A DNA stretch of 64,000 nt from DASQMT01 sp963827335. Its GTDB lineage: Bacteria > Actinomycetota > Thermoleophilia > Solirubrobacterales > Solirubrobacteraceae. The stretch is taken from positions 930,001 to 994,000 of the forward strand of contig CAWHAP010000015.1 of the NCBI GenBank assembly GCA_963827335.1. Direction: 5' to 3'. Below, in pieces: positions 1 to 8,136 of the stretch (within the stretch, counting starts at the first letter, position 1; each line of letters opens with the position of its first letter). The notes below the pieces were generated by a model. That model saw only the letters and a list, made by a program, of their open reading frames with translations. It was not told the DNA's origin and searched no databases. The translations under genes were made by a program, and so were the position numbers.

Positions 1-548
1 ACGAGCCCGGTGGCGGGCGCGCCGGAGCGGACGGTCCCGCCGGCGGCGCGCACCGCCGCCTCGAGCGCCGCGACGAGCCGGCGCGGGTCGACGGAGTGGT
101 CGCCCGCGACCTCGAGCGCCAGCCGCACGGTCGGGGCGAGCGCGGGCTCCAGGCGGCGGGCCTGCGTCGGGAGCAGCCGCTCGACCTCCAGGCCGACGCG
201 CCGGCGGTAGGCGATCAGGCGGTCGAGCTCCTCGGCCTCGTCGCGGTCGCGCGCCACGACGAGCGTGCCGGTCTCGCGCAGGCCGGGGTCGCGCCCGGAG
301 GAGTCGGCGAGCAGCGCGCAGAAGGCGGGGAAGCCGGCGGACGCGCGCAGGTTCAGCTCGAGCAGCGGCTGCTCGCCGAACTGCGCCTCGGCGACCGGCG
401 CGAGCATGCCCGCGGCGACGTGCCACGCGCCGGGCTCGCCCGCGTCGAGCACGCAGACGTCGAGCCCGCGCCGCGCGGCGTACCACGCGCTCGCGAGGCC
501 GATCGGTCCTCCGCCGACGACGGCGACGTCCGGCTTGGCTTGTTCCAC
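1..548 (-). CDS. thiO: Glycine oxidase ThiO (FAD-dependent), 3' end outside window
   Basis: This is the N-terminal 182 codons of a D-amino-acid-oxidase-fold flavoprotein. ThiO oxidises glycine to iminoacetate, which supplies the C2-N3 unit of the thiamine thiazole ring. The dinucleotide-binding motif VAVVGGGPIGLASAW sits near residues 8-22, followed by an acidic strand end (LDAG) and the family-typical AAGMLAPVAEAQ segment that binds FAD. The gene runs off the left edge. I take the GTG at 548 as start; AGGAGT lies about 16 bases upstream, and a CTG six bases further upstream is the alternative. A TPP riboswitch immediately upstream on the same strand confirms the thiamine role and implies repression by TPP. 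Downstream thi genes probably follow beyond the window. Confidence 0.88.
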   Translation of the reverse strand, partial: MEQAKPDVAVVGGGPIGLASAWYAARRGLDVCVLDAGEPGAWHVAAGMLAPVAEAQFGEQPLLELNLRASAGFPAFCALLADSSGRDPGLRETGTLVVARDRDEAEELDRLIAYRRRVGLEVERLLPTQARRLEPALAPTVRLALEVAGDHSVDPRRLVAALEAAVRAAGGTVRSGAPATGL

Positions 549-564
549 CGACAGGACTGGCTCA

Positions 565-650
565 CTCCTTCCCTACGCCGGCACGACCCGGATCAGGTTC
601 GACGGTCGGCGCCCCGGTGGCGCCCTCTCAGCCCGGTTGCGGGCTCCCGT
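565..650 (-). ncRNA. TPP (thiamine pyrophosphate) riboswitch
   Basis: Read on the minus strand, this leader contains the hallmark thi-box elements in order. CGGGCTGAGAGGGCGCC is the CUGAGA pyrimidine-sensor element (around 636-620). GAACCTGATCCGGGT is the CCUGAUCUGG-type pyrophosphate-sensor element (around 600-586). The closing TAGGGAA follows at about 575-569. It ends about 17 bases before the thiO GTG and its tail contains the AAGGAG ribosome site, so control of translation initiation is the likely mode. It serves the minus-strand thi genes; thiE on the other strand has no copy. Confidence 0.95.
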
Positions 651-695
651 ATGGCGGAAAGCGTAGCGCGCGACGCCTGCTTGACTACGCCCAGG

Positions 696-1331
696 ATGAC
701 CCCGCGCGAGCGCATCGCCTCGGCCCGCCTGTACCTCGTCTGCGACGCCCGGCCGCAGGCGTTCCTGGACGCGGCGCTGCGGGGCGGCGTCGACCTGATC
801 CAGCTGCGCGACAAGGCCCTGGACGACGCGGCGACCGTCGCGGCGGCGCGCGCGTTCCGGGCCGCGGCCGACCGCGCCGGCGCGCTCTTCGTGCTCAACG
901 ACCGGCCCGACCTGGTCGACGCGTGCGGCGCCGACGGCGTGCACGTGGGCCAGGACGACATGACGGTCGCCGCGGCCCGCGCGGCGGTCGGGCCCGACCG
1001 GATCGTCGGCCGGTCGACGCACGCGCCGGAGCAGGGCGCGGCGGCGGACGCCGACCCGGACGTGGACTACCTCGCGGTCGGCCCGGTGCACGCGACGCCG
1101 ACGAAGCCCGGGCGGCCGGCCGCCGGCACGGAGTACGTCGCGTGGGCGGCGGCCAACCTCACGACGCCGTGGTTCGCGATCGGCGGGCTGGACGCGGGCA
1201 ACGTCGGCGACGTCGCGCGGCACGGCGCGCGGCGCATCGTCGTGGTGCGCGCGATCACCGAGGCGGCCGACCCGGAGGCCGCGGCGCGCGCGCTGCGCGC
1301 CGCGCTGGAGGTGCCCGTTGGGCAGGCGTAG
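696..1331 (+). CDS. thiE: Thiamine-phosphate synthase
   Basis: This 211-residue TIM-barrel enzyme couples hydroxymethylpyrimidine diphosphate with thiazole phosphate to make thiamine monophosphate. Family motifs are all present: DLIQLRDK near residue 30 (pyrophosphate binding), VLNDRPDLVDACGADGVHVGQ near 68-88, GRSTHAP near 108, VGPVHATPTKPG near 128 and AIGGLDAGNV near 160. Length is normal for the family. The ATG at 696 matches the usual N-terminus; an AGG sits directly before it and no good Shine-Dalgarno is visible, so the mRNA may have a very short leader. It is divergent from thiO, and the thiO riboswitch lies between the two genes. The next gene starts inside its last codons. Confidence 0.93.
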   Translation: MTPRERIASARLYLVCDARPQAFLDAALRGGVDLIQLRDKALDDAATVAAARAFRAAADRAGALFVLNDRPDLVDACGADGVHVGQDDMTVAAARAAVGPDRIVGRSTHAPEQGAAADADPDVDYLAVGPVHATPTKPGRPAAGTEYVAWAAANLTTPWFAIGGLDAGNVGDVARHGARRIVVVRAITEAADPEAAARALRAALEVPVGQA

Positions 1332-1818
1332 CCGCCGCGCGGCGGGCACGACGCCCGAGGAGCGCATGGCGCGCGGCTACGCGCGCGGCCGGATGAAGGA
1401 CGAGGAGGCGCGCGCCAAGCTCGTCCCGCTCGCCCCCGGCGAGCGGCCGCGGGCGGTGACCTTCGCGGCGGTGCTCGCCGCGCTGCTCGGCCTCGGCAAC
1501 CTCGCGCTGCTCGCCGCGGGCTACGAGGTGCAGGGCGAGCGCCAGCCGGCCGCGGGCGTGCTGATCTTCGCCGCGGTGATGGCGGCCGCCGCGGTCGGCA
1601 TGTGGCAGTGCCGCTACTGGGCCGTGCTCGGCTTCGAGGCGCTGCTCGGCATCGCGATCCTCTTCTCGGCGATCAGCCTGCTCGTCGCCGCCAACGTCAC
1701 CGCGGTGCTCCTGTGCCTGGCGATCATCGCGATCGCGAGCCCGCTGTTCTGGTACCTGATCCGCGCCATGGCCCGGATCCAGCTGCCCGCGCGGCGGCCG
1801 CAGGAGCCGGTCGGCTAG
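1318..1818 (+). CDS. Small four-helix membrane protein, function unknown
   Basis: This 166-residue protein has a basic N-terminal tail (GRRSRRAAGTTPEERMARGYARGRMKDEEARAKL) followed by about four hydrophobic helices near residues 45-65, 75-95, 98-118 and 120-142, ending in a basic tail. It lies in the inner membrane by prediction and I do not recognise a domain. I chose the TTG at 1318 because GGAGGT lies five bases upstream, inside the end of thiE, which gives a 14-base overlap and translational coupling. The ATG at 1366 is the alternative. Conservation of the overlap with thiE in relatives would help decide whether it belongs to thiamine metabolism. Confidence 0.7.
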   Translation: MGRRSRRAAGTTPEERMARGYARGRMKDEEARAKLVPLAPGERPRAVTFAAVLAALLGLGNLALLAAGYEVQGERQPAAGVLIFAAVMAAAAVGMWQCRYWAVLGFEALLGIAILFSAISLLVAANVTAVLLCLAIIAIASPLFWYLIRAMARIQLPARRPQEPVG

Positions 1819-1832
1819 CCTCAAGCGCCACC

Positions 1833-3200
1833 ATGCCCGAGAGTTACGACTGCATCGTCATCGGTTCCGGGCCGGGCGGGTACGTGGCGGCGATCCGCGC
1901 GGCCCAGCTCGGCATGAAGACCGCCGTGGTGGAGAAGGACGTCATCGGCGGCCGGTGCCTGAACTACGCCTGCATCCCGGCGAAGGCCGTCCTCCGCGTC
2001 GCCGACATCATCTCCGAGATCGACGAGTCCTCCGACTTCGGCATCACGGTGCCCGAGCGCTCGATCGACTTCGCCGCGGTCGGCGAGCGCCGCCGCAAGG
2101 TCATCAAGACGCTCACCGGCGGCGTCGGCGGCCTGATGAAGAAGAACAAGATCGACGTCATCGAGGGCGTCGGCGCCGTGACGAAGGACGCGAACGTCCG
2201 CGTCGGCGACGACCTCTACGAGGCGAAGACCGTGATCCTCGCCACCGGCTCGGTCCCCAAGCCCGTGCCCGGCACGAGCTTCGGCGGCCGCGTGATCGGC
2301 ACCGAGGAGGCGTGGGCGCTCGAAGAGCTGCCCCGGACGCTGGCCGTGATCGGCGCCGGCGCGTCGGGCGCCGAGATCGCCTCGGCGTACGGCCGCATGG
2401 GCACCCAGGTGCAGCTGTTCGAGGCGCTCGACCGCGTGCTGCCCACCGAGGACGCCGACATCTCCAAGGTCGCCGGCCGCGGGCTCGCCAAGCAGAACAT
2501 CGAGATCCACACGGGCACGCTCGTGCAGGACGTCGGCACCACCGACAGCTCGGTGCGCTTCGCCTACGGCGACCAGCACGCCGAGGCCGACTGGCTCGTG
2601 ATCGCCGCGGGCCGCGGGCCCGACGTCGAGCACCTCGGCCTCGACGAGGCCGGCGTCGAGCTCGACGACAACGGGCTGATCTCGGTCGACGGGCGCCAGC
2701 GCACGTCGGTGCGCGACGTCTACGCGATCGGCGACATCGTGCGCGGCCCGGCGCTCGCGCACAAGTCCTCCGACGAGGGGATCATCGCCGTCGAGGACGC
2801 CGCGGGCATGGAGACCCATGCGCTCGAGCACATCGACATCCCGCGCGCCACGTTCTGCTCCCCCAACGTCGCCTCGTTCGGGCTGACGGAGGAGCAGGCG
2901 CGCGAGCAGGGCCTCGACATCGTCGTCGGCAAGCTCCAGTACGGCGCGGTCGGCGCGGGCACGGTCTACGGGGACCGCGGCGGCGTGATCAAGATCATCG
3001 GCGACAAGCGCTACGGCGAGCTCGTGGGCGGCCACATCGTGGGCGCCAAGGCCGTCGACCTGATCCAGGAGCTGGTCAACGCCAAGGCGCTGGAGGGCGG
3101 CTACGCCGAGGTGGCGCGGATCGTCCACGGCCATCCGACGTTCTCCGAGGGCGTCATGGAGGCCGCGCGCGCCGCGGACGGCTGGCTGGTCCACGGCTGA
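1833..3200 (+). CDS. lpdA: Dihydrolipoamide dehydrogenase (E3)
   Basis: This 455-residue flavoprotein reoxidises dihydrolipoyl groups of 2-oxoacid dehydrogenase complexes or the glycine cleavage H protein, passing electrons to NAD+. It shows the FAD fold motif IGSGPGGYVAA near residue 10 and the redox disulfide pair in GGRCLNYACIPAK (Cys42 and Cys47). The NAD fold AVIGAGASGAEIASAYGRMG lies near 172, the second FAD motif DVYAIGDI near 297, and the C-terminal His-Glu base in HGHPTFSEGVMEAA. The active-site context RCLNYAC differs slightly from the common TCLNVGC. No ribosome site precedes the ATG; TAGCCT 12 bases upstream could be a -10 box for a nearly leaderless mRNA. The E1 and E2 subunits it probably serves are encoded at 16.6-22.0 kb. 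Confidence 0.95.
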   Translation: MPESYDCIVIGSGPGGYVAAIRAAQLGMKTAVVEKDVIGGRCLNYACIPAKAVLRVADIISEIDESSDFGITVPERSIDFAAVGERRRKVIKTLTGGVGGLMKKNKIDVIEGVGAVTKDANVRVGDDLYEAKTVILATGSVPKPVPGTSFGGRVIGTEEAWALEELPRTLAVIGAGASGAEIASAYGRMGTQVQLFEALDRVLPTEDADISKVAGRGLAKQNIEIHTGTLVQDVGTTDSSVRFAYGDQHAEADWLVIAAGRGPDVEHLGLDEAGVELDDNGLISVDGRQRTSVRDVYAIGDIVRGPALAHKSSDEGIIAVEDAAGMETHALEHIDIPRATFCSPNVASFGLTEEQAREQGLDIVVGKLQYGAVGAGTVYGDRGGVIKIIGDKRYGELVGGHIVGAKAVDLIQELVNAKALEGGYAEVARIVHGHPTFSEGVMEAARAADGWLVHG

Positions 3201-3204
3201 CGCC

Positions 3205-3765
3205 GTGGAAGCTGCCTTCTACTACGACCTCGCGTCTCCCGACGCCTACCTGGCGGCCGAGCGCGTCGTGCACGTGCTCGGGACGGTGCCCGAGTTCATC
3301 CCGGTGCGGCTGGACCGCACCGGGGGCTTCCGCTGCGCGGAGGAGGAGGCGATCTTCAAGGCCGACGTGGAGGAGCGGGCCGCGCGCTACGGGGTGATGG
3401 CGCTGCACTGGCCGCCCGAGCTGCCCGCCGACACGGAGTGGGCGATGCTCGTCGCGACCTACGCCAAGCAGACCGGCCGCGTGGTCGCCTACTCGATGGC
3501 GGCGTTCCGCCAGGCCTTCGCCGCCGGGCGCGACCTCGGGGAGCGCGACTGGGTCCTCATGGCCGCCGCCGCGGCGGAGATGCACCCGGCGGCGGTGATC
3601 AAGTCGGCCGCGCTGCGCAGCACGCGGCGGCGGCTCGAGGACGCGACCGCGCATGCCACGGCCGCCGGCGTGACGTCCGTGCCCGCGGTCCGGGTCGGCG
3701 GCACGGTGTTCCATGGCGACCGGGAGCTCGAGCGCGCCGCGGAGGCGCTGGCGGCGGTCGCGTGA
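3205..3765 (+). CDS. DsbA-fold protein of the 2-hydroxychromene-2-carboxylate isomerase family
   Basis: This 186-residue protein starts with the strand AAFYYDLASPDAYLAAERV, the signature opening of the DsbA/HCCA-isomerase/kappa-GST group, in which the thioredoxin-type CxxC is replaced by a Ser (here SPDAY). The C-terminal segment AAGVTSVPAVRVGGTVFHGD is the cis-proline loop and final strands of the fold. By family it would bind glutathione-like or other thiol substrates or isomerise aromatic acids; the actual substrate is unknown. It starts with GTG four bases after lpdA, so it is probably in the same transcript. Its end overlaps the next gene as GTGA. Confidence 0.8.
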   Translation: MEAAFYYDLASPDAYLAAERVVHVLGTVPEFIPVRLDRTGGFRCAEEEAIFKADVEERAARYGVMALHWPPELPADTEWAMLVATYAKQTGRVVAYSMAAFRQAFAAGRDLGERDWVLMAAAAAEMHPAAVIKSAALRSTRRRLEDATAHATAAGVTSVPAVRVGGTVFHGDRELERAAEALAAVA

Positions 3766-4004
3766 GAGCCAACCGCTCGTACGAGCTGATCGTGCGCCGC
3801 GGCGGCCGCGGGCCTGCCGCGCTCGCCCATCCCGAGCGCGTCGACCAGGTCGAGATCGTCGACATCGCCTCGGGCGAGGTCACGCTGTTCTGGGACACCG
3901 CGCCGGCACAGACCGGCCGCCTCTCGCGGGCGCTGAAGGCCGACCTCGCGCAGCTCGACGCCGAGGACTTCGTGCGCCGCTGGCGGCGCTGGCAGCCGGG
4001 CTAG
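3762..4004 (+). CDS. Small conserved-looking protein, function unknown
   Basis: This 80-residue protein starts with GTG overlapping the TGA of the previous gene by four bases, which strongly suggests translational coupling. The sequence is a mix of beta-prone segments (YELIVRRGGRG, VEIVDIASGEVTLFWDT) and a C-terminal amphipathic helix rich in Arg and Trp (DFVRRWRRWQPG). There is no signal peptide, no Cys and no recognisable motif. Codon use matches the neighbours, so it is likely a real gene. The DsbA-fold partner upstream gives the only functional hint. Confidence 0.6.
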   Translation: MRANRSYELIVRRGGRGPAALAHPERVDQVEIVDIASGEVTLFWDTAPAQTGRLSRALKADLAQLDAEDFVRRWRRWQPG

Positions 4005-4020
4005 AACCCGTCCGCGAACA

Positions 4021-4037
4021 GGACCGTGCGTCGGTCC
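4021..4037 (+). terminator. Stem-loop after the lpdA operon
   Basis: GGACCG-TGCGT-CGGTCC forms a perfect six-base-pair hairpin with a five-base loop, 17 bases after the stop codon at 4004. There is no T-run, as is usual at this GC content, so it may be a terminator or simply the first helix of the leader of the next gene. Confidence 0.35.
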
Positions 4038-4311
4038 CGACGTGCGGGACTTCTCGGATGGGTTCGCTCTAAAGGCCGCCGGGCGACGTGCCGAAGAACG
4101 GAGTAGCGAGACTCATCCCCTCCCCTCGCTGAAGGCAGCGGCGCACCCCCTCCTCATCCCGCGCCGTCGCCGATGTGTGGTGGGGCGCCGGCAGCCCTTG
4201 ATGCGGCCGGCGCCTCCTCCACCCTCCTCCGTCCCGCCGCCCTCGCCGCCGCCAGGCGCGCACCGGCGCACTGCGCTCCAGTCCATCGACCCCCCGGCCG
4301 ATGAAGATGGC
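4038..4311 (+). other. Long leader upstream of the GGDEF-EAL gene, unassigned
   Basis: About 270 bases have no convincing gene. Codon-position composition here is unlike the downstream coding frame: T and A appear at third positions, and in-frame translation gives a Pro-rich low-complexity stretch. It contains short hairpins, including GAGTAGCGAGACTC at about 4101-4114. I looked for c-di-GMP-I (GEMM) elements, the natural riboswitch for such a gene, and did not find the conserved GGGCAAACC or GGACGCAAAGCC strings. An ATG at 4201 in frame could extend the protein by 37 residues. Confidence 0.4.
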
Positions 4312-6552
4312 GTGCGGACCGCCCGTCCCCTTCATCCTGCCCTGCGCGCGCTCGGCGTCGTCGTCCTCGTGGCGGCCGTGCACTTCGCCTGCGCCGTCGC
4401 GAGCCTGCAGCTGGCCACGGTGGAGAACACGTCGCCCGTGTGGCTGCCCGCCGGGGTCGACGTCGCCCTGCTCGTCCTCCTCGGCCGTCGCGGCTGGGCC
4501 GGCGTGTTCCTCGGCGACGTGCTGTCGAGCACGGTCCACGGCGGCGTCCCGCTCTGGGTCGTCGCCGTGCAGGCCGCCGCCAACACGCTCGTCGCGACCG
4601 GCGCCGCCGCGGGGATCGTCCGCTGGTCGTCGCCCCGCGGCCCGCTGCGCCGGCTCCGCGAGGTCCTGCTGCTCACCGTGGTGCTCGCCCCCGGCGCCGC
4701 GCTCGTCAGCGCGACGGTGGGCGTGCTCGCCCTCGTGGCCGGCGACGGGCTGCCTCCCGAGGCCGCCGGCGTGGCGTGGAAGACGTGGCTGACGAGCGAT
4801 CTCACCGCCATGCTCGTCGTCACCCCGCCGCTGCTGGTGCTCGCCACGCGCCCGTGGCGCCGCCCGACCGCCCGCCGGGCGCTCGAGGCCGCCGGGATGC
4901 TGATCGCCCTCGCCGCGGGCTTCGCCCTCTCCGTGTCCAAGGGCGCGGACACGTCCTATCTCGTCTTCCCGGTCCTCGTGTGGGCGGCGATGCGCTTCCG
5001 CCTCCCGGGCGCCACGGCGATGTCGCTGCTGGCGACGATCGTCGCCACCGCCCTCGCCGCGCGCGGGCACGGCCCGTTCGGCGTCGACGCGGGGCTCGAG
5101 GCGATGCTCCACACGCAGGGCTTCATCGCGGTGAGCACGCTCACCGCGCTCGTGATCGCCCTCGCCTGCGACGAGCGCCAGGAGGCGCTCGCGGCGCTCG
5201 GGCACCGCGCGCTGCACGACCCGCTCACCGGACTGCCGAACCGCGAGCTCCTGGTCGAGCGGCTCGAGGCGGCGCTCGCCCGCGCCGAGCGCGAGCGCAC
5301 CTCGCTCGCGGTGCTGATGATCGACCTCGACGAGTTCAAGTTCGTCAACGACTCGTTCGGGCACCACACGGGCGACGAGCTGCTGTGCCAGATCGCGCCC
5401 CGCCTGCGCGCCGCCGCCCGCCCAGGGGACGTCGTCGCCCGGCTCGGCGGGGACGAGTTCGTCGTGCTGTGCGAGGACCTCTCCGGTCCGTGGGACGGGC
5501 TGGAAGCCGCGCGCCGGCTCGCCGCCGCCTGGGCCGAGCCCTTCCGCCTCGGCGACGACGACGTGTACGTGTCGGGCTCGACCGGCATCGCCATGGACAA
5601 GCACGGCCGCGCGGCGGCGGGGACGCTGCTGCGCGAGGCCGACGCCGCGATGTACCGCGCGAAGGCCTCAGGCCGTGGGCAGGCCGAGCTCTACGACGAG
5701 GCGATGCGCGCGCACGCGTTCGAGCAGCTGCGGCTCGAGGGCGACCTGCGCCGCGCGATCGCCGACGACGGGATCGCCGTCGCCTTCCAGCCGATCGTCG
5801 ACCTCAGCACCGGCCGGCCGCGCGGCGTCGAGGCGCTCGCGCGCTGGGTGCATCCCGAGCGCGGGGCGATCTCACCGGCCGTGTTCATCCCCGTCGCGGA
5901 GGACAGCGGGCTCATCGCCGCCCTCGGCCGCCACGTGCTGCGCACGGCGTGCGCCGAGCTCGCCCGCTGGCGCCGCGACATCCCCGGCGCCGAGGACCTC
6001 ACGGTGTCGGTCAACGTGTCACCGCGCCAGATCGCCCGCGGCGAGCTGTTCGGCGACGTCAAGGACGTGCTGCTCGAGACCGGCCTGCCGCCCGAGGCGC
6101 TCGCCCTGGAGCTGACGGAGAGCGCCCTGATGGAGGAGACCGACGCGCCGGGCGCCGTGCTCGCCACGCTGCGCAGCCTCGGCGTGCGCATCGTGCTCGA
6201 CGACTTCGGCACGGGCTACTCGTCGCTCAGCTACCTGCGCCGCTTCCCGCTCGACGGGCTCAAGCTGGATCGCGCGTTCGTGGACGGGCTCGCCATGCCC
6301 GACGCCGCGGCGGTGGTCCAGGCGATCATCGCCATGGGCGCCACGCTCGGCCTGGAGGTCACGGCCGAGGGGATCGAGACCCGCGAGCACGCGGAGCGCC
6401 TGCGCGACCTCGGCTGCCCGCTGGGCCAGGGGTACATGCTGGCCCGCCCGCTGTCGGCCGCGGACGCCGCCGCCGTGCTGGCCGACCGCCTGCGCACCCG
6501 CACGGCGGGCAGCGGCGCGCCGCAAGCGCGACTCGCTCGCAACGAGTCTTAG
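4312..6552 (+). CDS. MASE1-GGDEF-EAL membrane c-di-GMP turnover protein
   Basis: The N-terminal 290 residues are a MASE1 sensor of about eight membrane helices, opening with VENTSPVWLPAGVDVALLVLL-type sequence. A GGDEF domain follows (HDPLTGLPNRELL near 302; active site RLGGDEFVVL near 376, with intact GGDEF), then an EAL domain (GVEALARW near 506, DDFGTGYSSLSYLRRFPLDG near 629, TAEGIET near 684). Both catalytic motifs are intact, so the protein could both make and degrade cyclic di-GMP, with net direction set by the sensor. Start choice is uncertain: GTG at 4312 directly precedes the first helix, while ATG at 4201 would add a Pro-rich tail. No partner genes adjoin. Confidence 0.88.
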   Translation: MRTARPLHPALRALGVVVLVAAVHFACAVASLQLATVENTSPVWLPAGVDVALLVLLGRRGWAGVFLGDVLSSTVHGGVPLWVVAVQAAANTLVATGAAAGIVRWSSPRGPLRRLREVLLLTVVLAPGAALVSATVGVLALVAGDGLPPEAAGVAWKTWLTSDLTAMLVVTPPLLVLATRPWRRPTARRALEAAGMLIALAAGFALSVSKGADTSYLVFPVLVWAAMRFRLPGATAMSLLATIVATALAARGHGPFGVDAGLEAMLHTQGFIAVSTLTALVIALACDERQEALAALGHRALHDPLTGLPNRELLVERLEAALARAERERTSLAVLMIDLDEFKFVNDSFGHHTGDELLCQIAPRLRAAARPGDVVARLGGDEFVVLCEDLSGPWDGLEAARRLAAAWAEPFRLGDDDVYVSGSTGIAMDKHGRAAAGTLLREADAAMYRAKASGRGQAELYDEAMRAHAFEQLRLEGDLRRAIADDGIAVAFQPIVDLSTGRPRGVEALARWVHPERGAISPAVFIPVAEDSGLIAALGRHVLRTACAELARWRRDIPGAEDLTVSVNVSPRQIARGELFGDVKDVLLETGLPPEALALELTESALMEETDAPGAVLATLRSLGVRIVLDDFGTGYSSLSYLRRFPLDGLKLDRAFVDGLAMPDAAAVVQAIIAMGATLGLEVTAEGIETREHAERLRDLGCPLGQGYMLARPLSAADAAAVLADRLRTRTAGSGAPQARLARNES

Positions 6553-6615
6553 AACCGCCCGCGCCCGCGGCGCGCACAGGGGGGCAGCAGTTCCAACCCC
6601 CACCAAGGAGCGCGC

Positions 6616-8076
6616 ATGCGCAGATCCACCATCATCGGGGCGGCGTCGGTGGCCGCCCTTGCCGCCGGTGCTGTGGCGGTGAGCAGCGGCAGCGGATCGA
6701 GTCACCGCGAGGCCCCGTCGATCCTCGCCGACCCGACGGCGGACAACACGGACCTCTACGCGTTCACGGCGCCGGACGCGCCGAACCACCTGACGATCGT
6801 GGCCAACTGGATCCCGTTCGAGGATCCGTCGAGCGGCCCGTACTTCGGCAAGCTCGATCCGAAGGCGCACTACTACGTCAAGATCGACAACACCGGCGAC
6901 GGCCGCGAGGACGTGGCCTACCGGTGGCAGTTCAGCCAGCGGTTCCGCAATCCGAACTCCTTCCTGTACGCGGCGCCCACGGTCGACTCGGTCGACGATC
7001 CGGACATCAACTTCGTCCAGACGTACGACCTGTACCGGGAGACCTACAACAGGAAGGGGCACCTCAAGCGCTCCCTGCGGATCGCGAACGACCTGCCCGT
7101 CGCGCCCGACAACGTCGGGCCCAAGACGATCCCCGACTACGGCAAGGTCGCGGCCGGCGCCGTCAAGGCGATCCCGAACGGCGGCAAGTCGTTCGTCGGC
7201 CCGGCCGACGATCCGTTCTTCATCGACCTCGCGGTCGCGTTCGACGGCATCAACCTCGACAAGCCGGGCCGTCCCGGCATCGGCCTGGGCAACCAGGGCG
7301 GCGGCAAGGACGACGTCGCCGGCTACAACACGCACGCGTTCGCGCTGCAGGTGCAGAAGTCCGACGTGACGCGCAACGGGCGCGGCGTGTCCGGGCCGGG
7401 CTCCGGCAACGCCGTCGTGGGCGTCTGGGCCACCACGGAGCGCAAGCGGATCTCCGTCGTGCGCCGCCACGGCAAGCGCCGCGCCAAGGCCGACTGGGTG
7501 CAGGTCAGCCGCCTCGGCAACCCGCTGATCAACGAGGTCATCATCCCGATCGGCCTCAAGGACAAGTACAACGCGACCTCCCCCGCCAACGACGCCAAGA
7601 ACTTCGGCGCGGGCGCGCTGGCGCCCGAGCCGGCAAGGCTGCTGAACGCCCTGTTCGGCCTCGGCGTCAAGGAGACGGGCCGCACGGACATCGTCCAGGC
7701 GCTCCTCACGGGCGTGCCCGGGCTGACCCAGATCGGCAGCTCGCCGGTGCCGGCGGACACCCTCAAGGTGAACCTCGGCGTCCCGGCCAACCCGAACCCG
7801 AACCGCTTCGGGGTCCTGGCGGGTGACACCGCCGGCTTCCCGAACGGCCGCCGGCTCGCGGACGACGTGGTCGACATCGAGCTGCGCGTCATCGCGGGCG
7901 CCCTGCTGAAGCCCGAGGAGGGCGGCAAGCAGATCCCGCTCGGCGACGGCGTCGACCAGAACGACAAGCCGTTCCGCGGCACGTTCCCGTACGTCGCCGC
8001 GCCCGACTCCGCGTTCGACTCGAAGCTCAAGCGCGTCGAGCCCACCCACGCGCCGGTGCCCCAGCCGCCGGCCTGA
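6616..8076 (+). CDS. DUF4331 exported protein
   Basis: This 486-residue protein has an N-terminal signal-like helix (MRRSTIIGAASVAALAAGAVAV) followed directly by SGSGSSHREAPSILADPTADNTDLYAF, the hallmark start of DUF4331 proteins. Later features fit the family: FVQTYDLYRE near 134, VFDGINLDKPGRPGIG-type sequence near 210, and a C-terminal ADDVVDIELRV region near 415. The biochemical role of DUF4331 is unknown. It has a clear ribosome site (AAGGAG) before ATG 6616. The next two genes encode a TPR protein and a nickel/cobalt-type exporter with a His-rich loop, which suggests an extracytoplasmic role in metal handling (inference). The invariant SHRE segment would be an obvious ligand source. Confidence 0.85.
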   Translation: MRRSTIIGAASVAALAAGAVAVSSGSGSSHREAPSILADPTADNTDLYAFTAPDAPNHLTIVANWIPFEDPSSGPYFGKLDPKAHYYVKIDNTGDGREDVAYRWQFSQRFRNPNSFLYAAPTVDSVDDPDINFVQTYDLYRETYNRKGHLKRSLRIANDLPVAPDNVGPKTIPDYGKVAAGAVKAIPNGGKSFVGPADDPFFIDLAVAFDGINLDKPGRPGIGLGNQGGGKDDVAGYNTHAFALQVQKSDVTRNGRGVSGPGSGNAVVGVWATTERKRISVVRRHGKRRAKADWVQVSRLGNPLINEVIIPIGLKDKYNATSPANDAKNFGAGALAPEPARLLNALFGLGVKETGRTDIVQALLTGVPGLTQIGSSPVPADTLKVNLGVPANPNPNRFGVLAGDTAGFPNGRRLADDVVDIELRVIAGALLKPEEGGKQIPLGDGVDQNDKPFRGTFPYVAAPDSAFDSKLKRVEPTHAPVPQPPA

Positions 8077-8084
8077 TCGCGCAC

Positions 8085-8118
8085 GGGCGCCCGTCCTCCT
8101 CGCGGAGGGCGGGCGCCC
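8085..8118 (+). terminator. Strong 15-bp hairpin between DUF4331 and TPR genes
   Basis: GGGCGCCCGTCCTCC pairs with GGAGGGCGGGCGCCC around a TCGC tetraloop, with one G-T pair. The hairpin starts nine bases after the DUF4331 stop and ends 18 bases before the ATG at 8137. It could terminate part of the transcripts and so lower expression of the TPR-exporter pair relative to the DUF4331 protein, or it could stabilise the 3' end of the first message. There is no T-run. Confidence 0.55.
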
Positions 8119-8136
8119 CGCCGCATGGGATCGACC

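Noticed and set aside
1812..1821. CGGCTAGCCT repeated exactly at 32774-32783, each just before a gene start, as a new promoter class
   Set aside because: Both copies contain the TAG stop codon of the upstream gene in a common GC-rich context, and neither has a -35; I mention the -10 possibility only in the gene entries.
4005..4200. c-di-GMP-I (GEMM) riboswitch before the GGDEF-EAL gene
   Set aside because: The conserved GGGCAAACC and GGACGCAAAGCC elements are absent; a weak resemblance of GAGTAGCGAGACTC to part of the second helix is not enough.
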